A program made the translations under genes and the position numbers. This document shows positions 51,622-64,000 of a stretch of 64,000 nucleotides of DNA, piece after piece; the stretch's first letter is position 1; each line of letters starts with the position of its first letter. Below the pieces are notes generated by a model. It was not told the DNA's origin, made no database searches, and saw only the letters and a list, made by a program, of their open reading frames with translations. The stretch spans positions 78,191,163-78,255,162 of the forward strand of contig NC_089795.1 of the NCBI RefSeq assembly GCF_040412425.1. Reading direction: 5' to 3'. The stretch comes from Macrobrachium rosenbergii (lineage: Eukaryota; Arthropoda; Malacostraca; Decapoda; Palaemonidae).

Positions 51622-52879
51622 ATTATCATCATTATTATTAGTTGGTATAGCAGAATGCTACAAATCGAAGGGCTCCAGAGAGGAAAGCTGCCAAGTACGG
51701 CAAAAGAAATTAAAAAGTAAAGAAAAAACTACAAAACAGGAATTGCAAAGAAAACCAGTAAGATAAACAACAACAGAGCAAAATAAATAAGATGATTAAC
51801 AAGTAACTTGCACCAAGTTTGAACTTCTGAAGTTACAACGACTGAACTACGTAAAATAGGGTGATCATTTCACAATTTGGTAAATGCAGTAACATAAACT
51901 TCCAGAAAACACATGTTGCTCAACTTTACTGTTCGAGAGACTAGCACAGTCGTGACCTTGTTAACTTACGACGCTCATTTTTGGCCATCCATCCATCCAA
52001 TTATTTACAAATTCGATGAGCTGATCAAATTCTCCAGTTAACAATACAAAGAAAGACTGAGGACTTAGCAATCACAAAATAACACACACACACACACATA
52101 TATACATACATTTATATGTGTGTATGTATATGTATATGTATATACATATATGTGTGTGTATGTTGGCTTTACTTATAATGTCTTTCCCCTAACTGTGCGA
52201 ATCAACCTCCTCTATTCTTTCATCATCCGAACAAGCATCCATTTATCAATCTTCCATTTTACGCTCAAAACCTTATCTTTGTCAACATTAGCTTTTAACT
52301 CTCGTATTTCACTGTCTCTGCACACATCATCGGCTCCGTATTCCACGACCCCTTTCATCCCACGAAGTTGCACCATCATCCGTCGTTCTTTTCCTGGTTT
52401 CTCTAACATTATAATTATAGAAACAAAGACAACAAACAAACGAGCACACATTACACACACGCATATACACACACACACACATATATATATACATACATAC
52501 ACAACACCTGTGCATATACACACATATATACGTGCATGTGTGTGCATGTATATGTATATAGACATGTGCATATGGAAGCAGAAATTAAATAGTCTAAAGG
52601 ATTTGCGCAGTGTAAATGTTGACTTCAATTGAAAGGAAAAAGTGGAAAGCCCTACGACGGATTTTCAGTATTATATGTCAAGTAACAGAGGCATGATGAT
52701 ACAGTACAAAGGATAAAATCGACAAACAAATGAAATATTGTTTGAAGGGTCACGGAAGAAAAATGTTGACAGTAACTTCGTGAATGCTGTGAATATTTAG
52801 GAATTCTCGAGAGAGAGGAGGAAAGGGAACCACCAAGCGTTAGCTTGAATGGATGAAAGAGGCGCTGAAATGAAAGAAT
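51622..52879. other. No gene recognised
   Basis: Unique sequence with CA/TA runs at 52081-52160 and 52440-52560. An open frame on each strand at 52120-52632 is partly microsatellite-derived. The minus-strand segment RELKANVDKDKVLSVKWKID is not repeat-like but I cannot place it. Confidence 0.3.
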
Positions 52880-53166
52880 AGAATAGAATATAATAGAGAA
52901 TTTAGGCCAAGGCCAAGCGCTGGGAGCTATGAGGTCATTCAGCACTGAAAAGGAAATTGACAGTAAAAAGATTTGAAAGGTGTAACAGGAGGAAAGCCTC
53001 GCAGTTGCATTATTAAAAAATAGTTAGGAGATAGTGGAAAGTAAGATGGAAGAAAGAGACTATGAATGGAGGCACAGTAAAAGGAATGAAAGGGGTTGCA
53101 GCTACGGGCCGAAGGGACGCTGCAAAGAACCTCAAGTAATGCCTACAGTGCACCGCATGAGGTGAA
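52880..53166 (+). repeat. Element A copy 3 (best preserved)
   Basis: This copy runs from TTTAGGCCAAGGCCAAGCGC and GAGGTCATTCAGCACTGAAA through GTAACAGGAGGAAAGCCTCG, AGTAAGATGGAAGAAAG and GGGCCGAAGGGACGCTGC to CTACAGTGCACCGCATGAGG. It is the most complete example and the reference for the family here. Confidence 0.8.
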
Positions 53167-53640
53167 TGGCACAGCGCGAAGTGTTGATGCTGTTGACGTG
53201 ATGCTTATGATTACTATATGTACATTAAGTAGATGAGAGTGTGTAAGTTTTCTGCTCAAGGGTCTCATCCTCCATGGAGAAGTTGACAGATAGAGGGGCA
53301 CTGTCAGTTGTTTATTTACTTATTTTTTTAACCATACCTGGATACTAACGACGGCTTATGGGTGAACAATAATATGAAACTTTGTAACTTTCTGAAGCTT
53401 TCTGAATTTTTTTTATAATTATCTTTTTCCAGATTTATAATGTTATACTTTAATTTTCATGGCTTCTTTGCTCTTAAAGGATGTCCCACTGAAAATAATT
53501 CTGTAGGATCAAAAGGGTTGGACTGAATAAAATAAAACGCATTCAAAATTTTACGATAAACTTTGATTCTCATTTTGTCACGATTAAGACTAGCACAAAG
53601 CAGACCTGTATCTTCCACACACACACATATATACGGTATT
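53167..53640. other. No gene recognised
   Basis: AT-rich unique sequence. Confidence 0.35.
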
Positions 53641-53641
53641 A

Positions 53642-53711
<70 letters not shown>
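53642..53711. repeat. (TA)n microsatellite
   Basis: About 68 bases of TA flanked by CACACACATATATAC and TACATACACATAC. Confidence 0.97.
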
Positions 53712-53716
<5 letters not shown>

Positions 53717-53859
53717 CACATACATACATATATACACACATATACACAAGAATTTTTATCACATACAATGTAAGTTTTTTTTTATATTCCAAAACATCAA
53801 GCTACAAATGTCATCTAACATCCAATCGCTCTACCTCGGGAATCTCACCGAATGAGAAT

Positions 53860-54000
53860 TAACGATTAAGCACCTGGGAGATTCGAACCCTTGACAGTGC
53901 GGATCGACGACTTTCAGGTACGGTAACCACTGACAGCCGAATGGTTTCCGGACCGGAAAGTCGTCGACCCATACTGTCGGGCGTCATTATGTCGTGACGA
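53860..54000 (-). mobile_element. tRNA-like SINE fragment containing an imperfect inverted repeat
   Basis: On the minus strand, GGGTTCGAATCTCCCAGGTG is a clear box B. GGCTGTCAGTGGTTACC, about 50 bases upstream, is a weak box A. The sequences at 53893-53930 and 53939-53978 are inverted copies (both contain TCGACGACTTTC in the same sense after reversal) around GACAGCCGA, forming a 38-bp imperfect stem. Confidence 0.5.
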
Positions 54001-54013
54001 ATAGAGTGAAGTG

Positions 54014-54017
<4 letters not shown>

Positions 54018-54096
<79 letters not shown>
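54018..54096. repeat. (TA)n microsatellite
   Basis: About 79 bases of uninterrupted TA, then a short GTATGTATGTAT. Confidence 0.97.
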
Positions 54097-54099
<3 letters not shown>

Positions 54100-54881
54100 T
54101 GTGTGTATGTATGTATGTATACATGTTTAAGTAATAACAAAATATTCTGAATGACAACGAAAGATTAAAACGCTAAAATGATGCCGATTATTTTAAGAGA
54201 AAGAGCGAGAAATAAGCTCTACCAATTCTGAGATAAATTGGGGGTAATAACAACTAATTTTAACGGCTGAAAGAGTTTCAAACTGCTAGCGAGAAAAGGA
54301 AACCGACACAAATTAGAAACAAGAGAGGAATAATAATAGGAAACCCAAGCACCAGTTTGATGGGTTTTAATTTCGATGAGGAGAAATACAAAGGTTTTAA
54401 TTTGGACGAGGAGAAATACAAAGAAGTGCTTTTACAGGCATCTCAGAGTAAATATTTCAGAGAGGTCAGCCCTCTAGTCAAGAGTGGAAACAGGCTTGAC
54501 AAGTCAAGACCAAGAGCGAGAAAAACTGTTGACAACGTATGAAATGGAATCGCACAGACAGATTAATAACGAACCTCTTCTGTATTTGCGTCGCCAAAGA
54601 ATATTCGTCCATTCATTATCCGCTGGATCCTGTCATTCCTTTTCATCCAGCTTTTATTAGATAAACATATTCAATAAAGCTTTGAGTCGAGCGCTTTGTA
54701 TGTTTCGCAACCCTTAGCTTTCAGGTGTGCCAATCAGCACCTGTTGTTGGCAGGCACTTTCTCTATAATTAAATTCCTGGTTCACGCAGAACATATCTCA
54801 ACCACCCAAATAACGTATGATTTTTATTTCTAATATATCTGTACTTCTCATGTACCTACTCACATGCATATACATACGTGT

Positions 54882-54892
<11 letters not shown>
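54097..54892. other. No gene recognised; 30-bp in-frame repeat
   Basis: A 61-codon plus-strand frame (54357-54542) contains GFNFDEEKYK followed by GFNLDEEKYK, a 30-base direct duplication at about 54362-54421. No gene context supports it. Confidence 0.3.

Positions 54893-54920
<28 letters not shown>
54893..54920. repeat. (CA)n-(TA)n microsatellite, short
   Basis: A brief CA run (54882-54893) is followed by about 26 bases of TA. Confidence 0.9.
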
Positions 54921-54926
<6 letters not shown>

Positions 54927-54937
54927 AAGATTTATAA

Positions 54938-55379
54938 ATTTCAATATACGCATACAGTTTAGATCAATGTGGAGAATGGTATACATCACTACTGGAGAAT
55001 GACAAGAATGCCTTGATGAGCAGAATAATTCATGTACAGAATCATGAGTCATACTTGAACTATTGCAACCTCATCCTAAGAAAATTACTGAAAACAAGAA
55101 GACCAACACCCTCTGACACCACCAATTCTAATCACAAAAGGTGTTTCAAGAATAGCTAAGAATCTGATAATACTTAAACATATTATAATTCGGTACAATT
55201 TACAAAGGGAAATACAAATTTTGAAATGCCCCGTCTTCTTGCAAATATCACAGAAAATAATAAAACAACTAAAATTATGCAAGAGCAATCCAGAAAGCTC
55301 TATGGCGTTAAATCCAGCACTAGCATCGGCGGTTTCCAAAGGCGACCTCATACACGCGAACTATATGAAAACGATATAG
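54938..55379 (+). pseudogene. Unidentified coding relic with one frameshift (weak)
   Basis: A 73-codon frame at 54938-55159 (includes SLDQCGEWYTSLLENDKN) overlaps a second frame. That frame continues to a stop at 55377-55379 and includes SRIAKNLIILKHIIIRYNLQ and SKGDLIHANYMK. Both have ordinary, non-repeat composition. Together they could be a decayed ORF with a single frameshift. I do not recognise the protein. A mobile-element origin is possible. Confidence 0.2.
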
Positions 55380-55638
55380 AAAATATTTCTACAGAAGTAA
55401 ACCTATATATTATTAATAATAATAATAGGGATTTAAAGGATATATAGTTTCATTCAACGACTGAGAAAACACTATAAGTGAAAATAGTAAACGTGCACGG
55501 CATATAAATGGAAAATTACCAGTAGAAATATCTATACCAAACTCGATACAGCGAATGCAAAGGAGATATGACCCTTACTCAGGTTGAGGGAGGAATCGAG
55601 AATCAGTAAGAGGTAAAAAGGTGCATACGGCCCAGAGT

Positions 55639-55643
<5 letters not shown>

Positions 55644-55700
<57 letters not shown>
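55644..55700. repeat. (GA)n microsatellite
   Basis: About 57 bases of GA on the plus strand. Confidence 0.97.
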
Positions 55701-55703
<3 letters not shown>

Positions 55704-55913
55704 AGAAATCTTTTGTCGTATTCTGAGGATATTGCCAAAGCCTTGACAGTGTCTGGAGAATAAAGCGAAACCTTACCGCACTCAGCCTCCGCTCTCGTTG
55801 TTGCAATGCAATCATGATCGCAAACACGCATTTGCATCGCCTTCAGATACGAGGATAGATACTGATACGCATTTATTCGGTCATTTTTTGGCATTACGTT
55901 CTATTTCGGAAAA

Positions 55914-56358
55914 ACAATGTAACTGCTCTGCAATACTGCCTCTCGCTGTTTTCTTTAAGGTCGATTCCAGGTATTTAAATCTTTCTCGAATCTAGATTAA
56001 CTGCTTTTTTAAGTATTAACGCTCTACAAAGTTCTTTTGAAATATAATGGCAAAGTGTTATTGACTAAAATCATTTTCATATATATAAAACGAGATTGAA
56101 GCATATCAACCCATTTCTCATTGTCTCCATACAAACAATGTAACTGCTCTGCAATACTGCCTCTCGCTGTTTTCTTTAAGGTCGATTCCAGGTATTTAAA
56201 TCTTTCTCGAATCTGAATTAACTGCTTTTTTTTAAGTATTAACGCTCTACAAGTTCTTTTGGAAATTATAATGGCAAAGTGTTATTGACTAAAATCATTT
56301 TCATATATATAAAACGAGATTGAAGCATATCAACCCATTTCTCATTGTCTCCATACAA
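55914..56358 (+). repeat. 221-bp tandem duplication
   Basis: Units 55914-56134 and 56135-56358 both begin ACAATGTAACTGCTCTGC and end at TTGTCTCCATACAA. Only a handful of substitutions and one- or two-base indels separate them, so the event is recent. Confidence 0.95.
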
Positions 56359-56368
56359 TTATAGGCTA

Positions 56369-56372
<4 letters not shown>

Positions 56373-56455
<83 letters not shown>
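56373..56455. repeat. (TA)n microsatellite with one CAG interruption
   Basis: Two TA tracts separated by ATACAGTATA, followed by an AATAT-rich tail. It abuts the 221-bp duplication. Confidence 0.97.
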
Positions 56456-56461
<6 letters not shown>

Positions 56462-56880
56462 TAATATAATATAATATAAATCACAATTTCCATGATTAAT
56501 TCAACTAAGTTATTATAAAATCTCGGCAAACATACTGAAGATGTAGAAGGATTTTGAACGTTATTATTTAATATAACCAAAGTTTCATGACTAGGAAAAT
56601 TAAAAAAGGAAAGTAAAGATTAAATAGTACTTTATTCCAAAACAATTTTCAATTATACACTGAATGTTGAAATAGATACACTGTGCATCAATAAATATTT
56701 ACGCTCTTAATCTCCGAATTATACAAATACCCTGTCTCTGTATTTACAAAATTAGTCGAGTGTCACTGTTCCGTTTCTAATTCTAAAATTATAATGATTT
56801 AGATTTTTCATTTTCTTTAACACAATTTCAGATTTCGATCTTTCGCCTCGCCGTCTATAACAAAGCAAATACATAGTTAA
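56456..56880. other. No gene recognised
   Basis: AT-rich unique sequence. Confidence 0.35.
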
Positions 56881-56994
56881 AAAGCAACCGCCTCTAAGGG
56901 GTTACAGAGTCCAATACTCCGTCATGTGCACCAACGTAAAGCAACCGCCTCCAAGGGGTTACAGAGTCCAATACTCCGTCATGTGCACCAACGT
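56881..56994 (+). repeat. 57-bp tandem duplication
   Basis: Two copies of a 57-base unit (starts AAAGCAACCGCCT, ends CCAACGTA) differ at one base (CTCTAAGG against CTCCAAGG). Confidence 0.97.
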
Positions 56995-57862
56995 AATCCA
57001 TTTCGCACAGAACGGGACGTCACGTCGCCTGGTGATGGAAGGCTACCACACGAGAAACTCGAGCGACCTTGTTAGTCAGAGGCCAAAACAGACGAGCAAC
57101 GTGGGAGTGCCTTGTTTACATTGTCAAGAAATCAACGTCGGAGCGGGAGCCGAGATAATGTGATGAATGTTTTTTTTTTTTTTTTTTTTTTTTTTTTTGT
57201 CGAGAGGGAGAAGGAATGCTGACTTTGAGATTTCTGAGATACTGGTGGGCGAGGTAGTACTTGTTGACGGAAGTGGTGACGACTAAACAGATCCATATAC
57301 TCATACATCCTGAAACAAACTTTGATAATGGTGCATTTATTTGAAATGATCGAGTAGGTTAATTTGGTAAATTGTTGGGACGATTAAATTGTTCAAAAAT
57401 TATACACAAGAATATGAAAAACTGAAAACGATGATCACGTTAAAACTAATTACACCAGATATATACGTTATAACAATTTTAGAGGAAAGTTTTGGTAAAG
57501 AAAAGCAAACACGCAAATAAATAAACAGAAAAAGATTATGAAAATAAAAACTTATGCTTTTAAGGAAGCCGTGCGAGTGGTAAATAAACAAATCCATTCC
57601 TGTTGAAAAAAGAAGGTTTTATATTATTTTTCCAGAAACTGATTGACGTTTCCTTTGCGTGATGAGCAAGATTGTGATTGACATACAGGCCATAATCACG
57701 GAATTCTGAGAACTGTTTCAGAGATATTAGCCACCAAGAAAGTAACGGCTACATGTTCGAACTAACACAGGCTTCCTCATACATACGAACAAAAACATAT
57801 TATATATATAAAATATATATATAGATATATATGCATACATATATTATATATATACACATACA
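56995..57862. other. No gene recognised; poly-T at 57169-57198
   Basis: The 57000-57160 stretch is GC-richer than usual. A 30-base T run follows. A minus-strand transcript ending with this run as poly-A is conceivable but no exon is recognised. Confidence 0.3.
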
Positions 57863-57870
57863 TATTATGT

Positions 57871-57921
<51 letters not shown>
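57863..57921. repeat. (TA)n microsatellite
   Basis: About 54 bases of TA after a mixed CATATATTATATATAC lead. Confidence 0.97.
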
Positions 57922-57924
<3 letters not shown>

Positions 57925-58509
57925 CTACAGCAAGCGGTTTACCTTTGAAACTGCTTTTATACACTTCCACACAAGGCTCAGCAGCAGAGTTTTCATATAA
58001 CATAATTTATCGCTTTCAGGTTATTAAATTCCTGCTCCATGTATCTAGCTTTTTCTAAAACCCCGCCTCTCTTCCTCCCTCCCTCCCTCCTAATAATTTC
58101 GACTATTACACTTTTTTCATAAAAATATGGTCCTCCAATTTTTCCACACAACCGAACAGTCTCAAAATAGTGTGTTCTATCCTTCCACAAAAGTTAGTCT
58201 TTTATCTCTACTTTTTCTCACTTTAATTATATGCTCGGCAAACATTTAGTCTCAGTAGTTGATATCCTTTTCATGCATCCACACTTTGGTTCACATATTC
58301 CCACCTCGGGTTTCTTTGACACTTCAAGTCCCCTCCAATATTTTACCCATCAAATCCTCCTACCTCCCTTGTTTCACTTATTCTGTGACTCTCCTCTTTT
58401 GTCATCCAAAATTCATCCATTATGTTTACTTCTGAATAATTCAGCGGATTAACCAGTTCTATTCTTCCAGCATCCACTGCCCCATCTTCCTGGTTTTCGT
58501 CACCTTCAA
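57922..58509. other. No gene recognised; possibly the 3' part of the retrotransposon relic
   Basis: Pyrimidine-rich on the plus strand (including TCCCTCCCTCCCTCC at 58076-58090), like the adjoining relic. A minus-strand 65-codon frame at 57993-58190 is unidentified. Confidence 0.3.
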
Positions 58510-60420
58510 AACCTTCTACTCTTCCTCACATTTGCTCCTCAACTTCCTCCTCACACAAACATTTGAAACTCTTTCCCTATTTACAGCAGCTAATCTTCAC
58601 TATCGACGCTCAGGGCTGAATCGCTTACAAATATCAGCCATTCCATACTCCAATCATGACCAAATTTCACGTCCCACAACTTTATACCTATATCCGCAGT
58701 CCTTTAACTGATTTCTTGCATCACCTCTTTCATTAAGATATTAAATAGTCACAGATACCTAAAAACTTTCAATCACTCTCAACAGACTGACTTCTGTAAC
58801 ATACACCTTCGACACCTGCCGCACTGCATATGTAATCAAATCTATCAAACTTTTTCTAAATCGAGGAATGACATGTACAACATTTTCTTCTGAATTTCAA
58901 AACCTCTGGAAAAACTGCTACATAAACTCTTGATCAGTATACTTTTTTACTTGTCCTTACCAACACTGTTCGTCTCTGAACACTTCCATCTTTGGTTTAT
59001 ATTCTCAATCAAATCCCACCATACTACTTCCCTACTATCTTGAGTAAAATTATAGCACATCATGCATACAGTTTCCTCAATTTTTCGCACTCTTAAACAT
59101 AGGAAACTATTTCTCTGGCCCATTCTTTGGGTACCTTTCCCCAACCCAGACATAACTTACACACGCTAGTCAGCTTCCATTCTTCAGCCTCTTAACTGCC
59201 CGTATTACATAACAAAAGTCACTTTCATATTTTCTTATGTCATTCAGATCTGCTCCAGTTCTACCCTCGATTTTCAACAAACTTCAAAATACTCATTTCA
59301 TTAACTGGGGACTTCATTCTGTTAAGACAGCATCTCTCCATTTTCACTTTATATCCTGAGACCCACTTGTTTATAAACCTTTTTCCATTCCTTTCCTTGT
59401 TGAACCATTTATTCTTCCCAAAGTACTTCCTCACATTCCTCTTTATTTTTGATCCACAATTCTTTTTCTCTCTCAATTACCGCTTGACTACCCAGACCAT
59501 CCAAGATTGGAAGATGCAAAATATACCGGAAGATGCATTAGCAATTCTCTGGTTAGACATCAGAGGTGCCTCACACTGAGGGACCTGGGGCAACCAGAAC
59601 GAACTGTAAGGTCTGTAAGGTCTGTATCTATCTTCCTGTACATCTGCACATAATCCCCTCTACAATGTAACTGCACCTTTAATAACCTTTAGTTTCTTCA
59701 TTGATCATTTCATTTCCTCATCACAACACTTAGTTTTTTCATTACCTTTCGCCCTTCTATAACCACGAATTTTCCCCCCTTTTCCCTCCCTTCTATTACC
59801 GTGATACTCCCTGCTGACTCTGCCTTTATGACTACCTCCGGGAATTTTGCATACTCATCATACACTCCTTCCACTATGTGTCTTTACTCCCTAGTCTATG
59901 TTTTATCCATGTTATTCTTAAACGCTACTCTCACGTCTTACGAGTGTAACTTGCTCGTCTGAATTATACTTAAGGCTACATTTCCACTTTCCTTCTTTAC
60001 TCTGAGCTTCCAGCTAATGCAATTTTTACTTCAACCAAATAATGATCAGGTATACCTCCAGTCACTCCTTTTCTCGCCATTACATCCATCAACTTGCATT
60101 TCCTTCCACTCTGAAGTAGCAAAAAATATGCAAAATACATTTCTCACTATTTTCCTTCACACTGCATATTTTCAAAAATACAGTTCCTTCACATACACAA
60201 TACTAAAAGACTCTCCATTCAGATTTACTCCAGGAACTCTCTCTATACCAATAACGCTATACCTTCTTCTGTCACCTACGTTTGCATTTAAATCACATAA
60301 TACAACCACCCTTTTATATTTTTTAAGCCAGGCATGGTAAGGATTTGCTCCGACAAAATGCGCAGCAGTTTCACTCTCCTTCTTTCCCATTCCTTGACAA
60401 TACTCGTATATACCCACTAG
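58510..60420 (-). mobile_element. Degenerate RTE-like non-LTR retrotransposon (endonuclease and RT relics)
   Basis: The minus strand at 60190-60350 encodes VVVLCDLNANVGDRRRYSVI and GVPGVNLNGE-like text (here ERVPGVNLNGESF). That is the core of an APE-type endonuclease with its DxNA motif. Shortly after, in another frame, comes DHYLVEVKIALAG (near 60030). Around 59100-59150, LCLGWGKVPKEWARE and, after a shift near 59030, ILLKIVGK resemble the RT block before the palm. At 58522-58592, NVCVRRKLRSKCEE matches the VCERRKLRVN block after the palm. Order and strand agree throughout. Many stops and frameshifts make it inactive. RTE-like is my best placement. The ends are uncertain. Confidence 0.7.
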
Positions 60421-60465
60421 CTCATATTTTTTATTCTTAAAAAAAATTGAAAAAACATGTATGTA

Positions 60466-60481
60466 TGTATGTAAATATATG

Positions 60482-60537
<56 letters not shown>
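60466..60537. repeat. (TATG)n-(TA)n microsatellite
   Basis: TATG units grade into about 40 bases of TA. Confidence 0.95.
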
Positions 60538-60538
<1 letters not shown>

Positions 60539-61473
60539 CTTATAACCCCAAAAAATAAAGACAATAAAAATAAAATAACACCACAATCTACAAAAAAAAA
60601 AAATCCATGATGATACACACATAAGCTTTAGAATTCACTTAAATATTTACTTAAGAAGATATTCTTTAGCAAAAACACGCACAAAATGCACATACACAAC
60701 AGTTATCAAAAAAAAAAAAAACCTGAAGGGGGAGGTTCCGTTAAAAATAATCTTTCAGTAGATCTCAAAAATAATGAAACTAAAAAAGTGAGACAATGAA
60801 TACAAAAGCTCGACGGAAATACTCCTATAATCTTATCAACTTTCATGGAACAACATCAAGGATGAAAGGGATTTTCGAGATAAAAATACCGAAGGAATAT
60901 AATTCAAGGGAGCAGCTGGCCCTTGGGCTATAGCTCCCCAGATATGAAGTAACTTCTAAAACTTCGTTTATTTCAGCTTATTTGTTATCCATCATATGCG
61001 CATTTGCTTCCCTCAAAATCCTTTGTTTGTTTTTAATGTAGCTAATTTATTCGGTTATACTCTACTTACTGATTCGATACGCAACAAATGACTGAATCTA
61101 TTTGGGGACTAATTAACTGTTAATAATCCACATGGAAGCCCTATTTTTATTTTGTACCGTTTCATTAAATAATGGGTACGCTTTGCGTAAAACACTTCTA
61201 AAACTTTTGAACGATTTCCCCCATCCTGTAAATTTTCAAGAGTTATTTATCTTCCTACTAACGACCAAAATGAAGTCACTTATTTCTAAAATACTTCCTT
61301 ACACAACACTATTATATGTAAATGTTTTATCCCTTGTAGCGTCAGACAATATACTTTCTCACAATTTGCGTCGACACAACCACAGTGTAGGATATCTTTA
61401 GGGCAAAGCGCCATTTTTATGGCAATATAGATCACGAAAATGACAAACGCTTCACGATGTCAGTAAATACAGA

Positions 61474-61477
<4 letters not shown>
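60538..61477. other. No gene recognised
   Basis: AT-rich sequence with A runs at 60592-60603 and 60709-60721. No exon is recognised. Confidence 0.35.

Positions 61478-61542
<65 letters not shown>
61478..61542. repeat. (GA)n microsatellite
   Basis: About 64 bases of GA with one GATAGA interruption. Confidence 0.97.
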
Positions 61543-61543
<1 letters not shown>

Positions 61544-62617
61544 CCATCAGCTTGCATGGATTATGTAAATTCCATTAAATGTACTCCGGGAAACCATTAG
61601 CTTTCAAATACACAAATACATCAGTGATCTGGATCTGGTTTGCAATTCACCCTCTCCCTTCCCTCCATTTCTATCTTCGATTAATTTCCATGCTCACAGA
61701 GATTCCTTCAGCGTCGTACTACTTACATTCCAGTTTCTCTGAATATCACGAAACGTTTCCCTCGCAACCTGATGCATCATGTCGCTCGATATTTCACTAA
61801 AAGAGTTACTTATTCATGACCCCAGTGATCAAAGTGCAGGGTTCTTGACCAGCTATTCAAAATTTCCCTCGAGATGTTCATGATATCAGACATGCCATTC
61901 GGAAGTTGTCTATATATATTTGCAATGATTCATCTTTCTTTTATACTGACGGGTAATAATTTATGGTATTTCGGTTCTCATCATTATTGGTATTTACATA
62001 CTGGCAAGCATGACTGTATTCAATTCCTTACACGTTCTTCTCTTCACTTCATGTCTATGATCTATCAAGAATCACACTACAACCTACATTCAATAGGTTT
62101 CAGCATCTTACTACCGAAGTCACTGAGTAAACTTGTTGCCCTAGATTATCCTCTGAGGTTTATCTTGAAATCCTGCTTTTACTGATGTTTGAAACTCATG
62201 GACTCTATTTTCATAAATGTTTTTTTATTACCTTATATCCTTCAACACTCAAACCTTTCCACCCTGAATGCACACTAACAATTTTGATTTTTCATGTCCA
62301 ACTCTTTGAGTCATACAATATGTGATTTTAACATTCTCAGAGATTCCTTTTATTATATATAAAATTCTTGATCATCCACAAATCTTACGTCTTTGAAGCT
62401 CAGCTCAAACTTCAATCCCTTTTAACATCTTCCAAGCCTTTCCCATCACTTCCTTAGCTTAAGACAGCACATTCCTGCTTTGTAACTCTTCCAGTTCTAT
62501 GTCGTCCTGACTTTAGAATAATATTCAGTGTCCTGTCATTCAAATTATCTTTTTATTATTTGACACGTCGCATGATCTTCGTCACCTTTCCCAGACGAAC
62601 GTATTCTTAGGGTTCAC

Positions 62618-62619
<2 letters not shown>
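61543..62619. other. No gene recognised
   Basis: Unique AT-rich sequence with a 103-codon plus-strand frame at 61874-62185 that resembles no family I know. Confidence 0.3.

Positions 62620-62680
<61 letters not shown>
62620..62680. repeat. (TA)n microsatellite
   Basis: About 60 bases of TA with a second short tract at 62702-62720. Confidence 0.97.
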
Positions 62681-62683
<3 letters not shown>

Positions 62684-62942
62684 GTATACATATATACAAG
62701 CATATATATATATATATATTCCTTGCATTATGCTTTTTACATATGATTCTTTGACACCGCCTGCACTCTGCCAATGATTATAACATTACAAAATTTAAAA
62801 CCTAAACCATTAGTCCTGTCTCATTTTCCTTATCCAACCATCATACGGTTGTAATATTTACAACCTGGCCCATGATATGACGCATACATACAGCAGAAAT
62901 CTCGATCTTCATCAAAATGCCATAGAAAAACCTGCCAAAGCG

Positions 62943-63015
62943 GCAAATAATCCCAGTTTTCTTTATTCATGGCCAAAGTGGCAGGCCATGAATAAAGAAA
63001 ACTGGGATTATTTGC
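62943..63015. other. Perfect 32-bp inverted repeat
   Basis: Arms begin GCAAATAATCCCAGTTTTCT and end CATGGCC. The second arm is the exact reverse complement after a 9-base loop AAAGTGGCA. No terminal element structure or ORF accompanies it. Confidence 0.92.

Positions 63016-64000
<985 letters not shown>

Noticed and set aside
60172..60618. Intact 148-codon endonuclease gene
   Set aside because: The first half is low-complexity, and the endonuclease homology is broken by frameshifts. It belongs to the retrotransposon relic.

Overview
This is eukaryotic DNA, most likely from a decapod crustacean and perhaps a caridean shrimp. The evidence is low gene density, AT-rich non-coding sequence, an exceptional load of long TA, GA, CA and TTA microsatellites, RTE-like non-LTR retrotransposon relics and several interspersed repeat families of the kind I associate with decapod genomes. 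The taxon is an inference. Nothing bacterial, plasmid-like, viral or CRISPR-like was recognised.

Only one convincing host gene is present, on the minus strand at 1442-5877. It is a two-coding-exon gene for a GT17-family glycosyltransferase, a homologue of bisecting N-acetylglucosaminyltransferase MGAT3. Exon one (5801-5877) carries the start codon and part of a signal anchor. After a 3165-base phase-0 intron, exon two (1442-2635) carries the rest of the membrane anchor, an EGF-like Cys cluster and the complete GT17 domain. The spliced protein is 416 residues. The acidic DADE motif expected in the family is changed to NGEE, and a short out-of-frame ORF overlaps the start codon.

The other 58 kb is repeat-dominated. 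(1) A structured ~385-405 base repeat, here called element C, occurs three times in the same orientation (12452, 22284, 42032). Each copy contains nested hairpins, including one stem of about 40 bp. (2) A second family, element A, has about six copies, and one of these (8695-9210) is interrupted by a third, tRNA-box-B-bearing element B. (3) tRNA-derived SINE-like sequences lie at 23180, 37060 (minus), 37371 (plus) and 53860 (minus). (4) Three non-LTR retrotransposon relics are present: a C-terminal tail at 20693-21155 (minus), an RTE-like reverse transcriptase relic at 40305-41420 (plus), and an RTE-like endonuclease plus reverse transcriptase relic at 58510-60420 (minus). A possible 3' tail fragment lies at 31150-31335. 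(5) A candidate ~1.1 kb solo LTR lies at 23374-24488. (6) Tandem duplications include a 16-unit, 48-bp minisatellite at 29341-30111, a 221-bp duplication at 55914-56358 and a 57-bp duplication at 56881-56994. (7) Several perfect or near-perfect inverted repeats are present, the best at 51495-51621 and 62943-63015.

Most long open frames in the window are translations of microsatellites (runs of Tyr-Ile, Arg-Glu or Ser-Leu) and are not genes. No complete new multi-gene system was found. The strongest candidates for something under-described are the recurrent, heavily base-paired element C and the altered acidic motif of the MGAT3-like enzyme.
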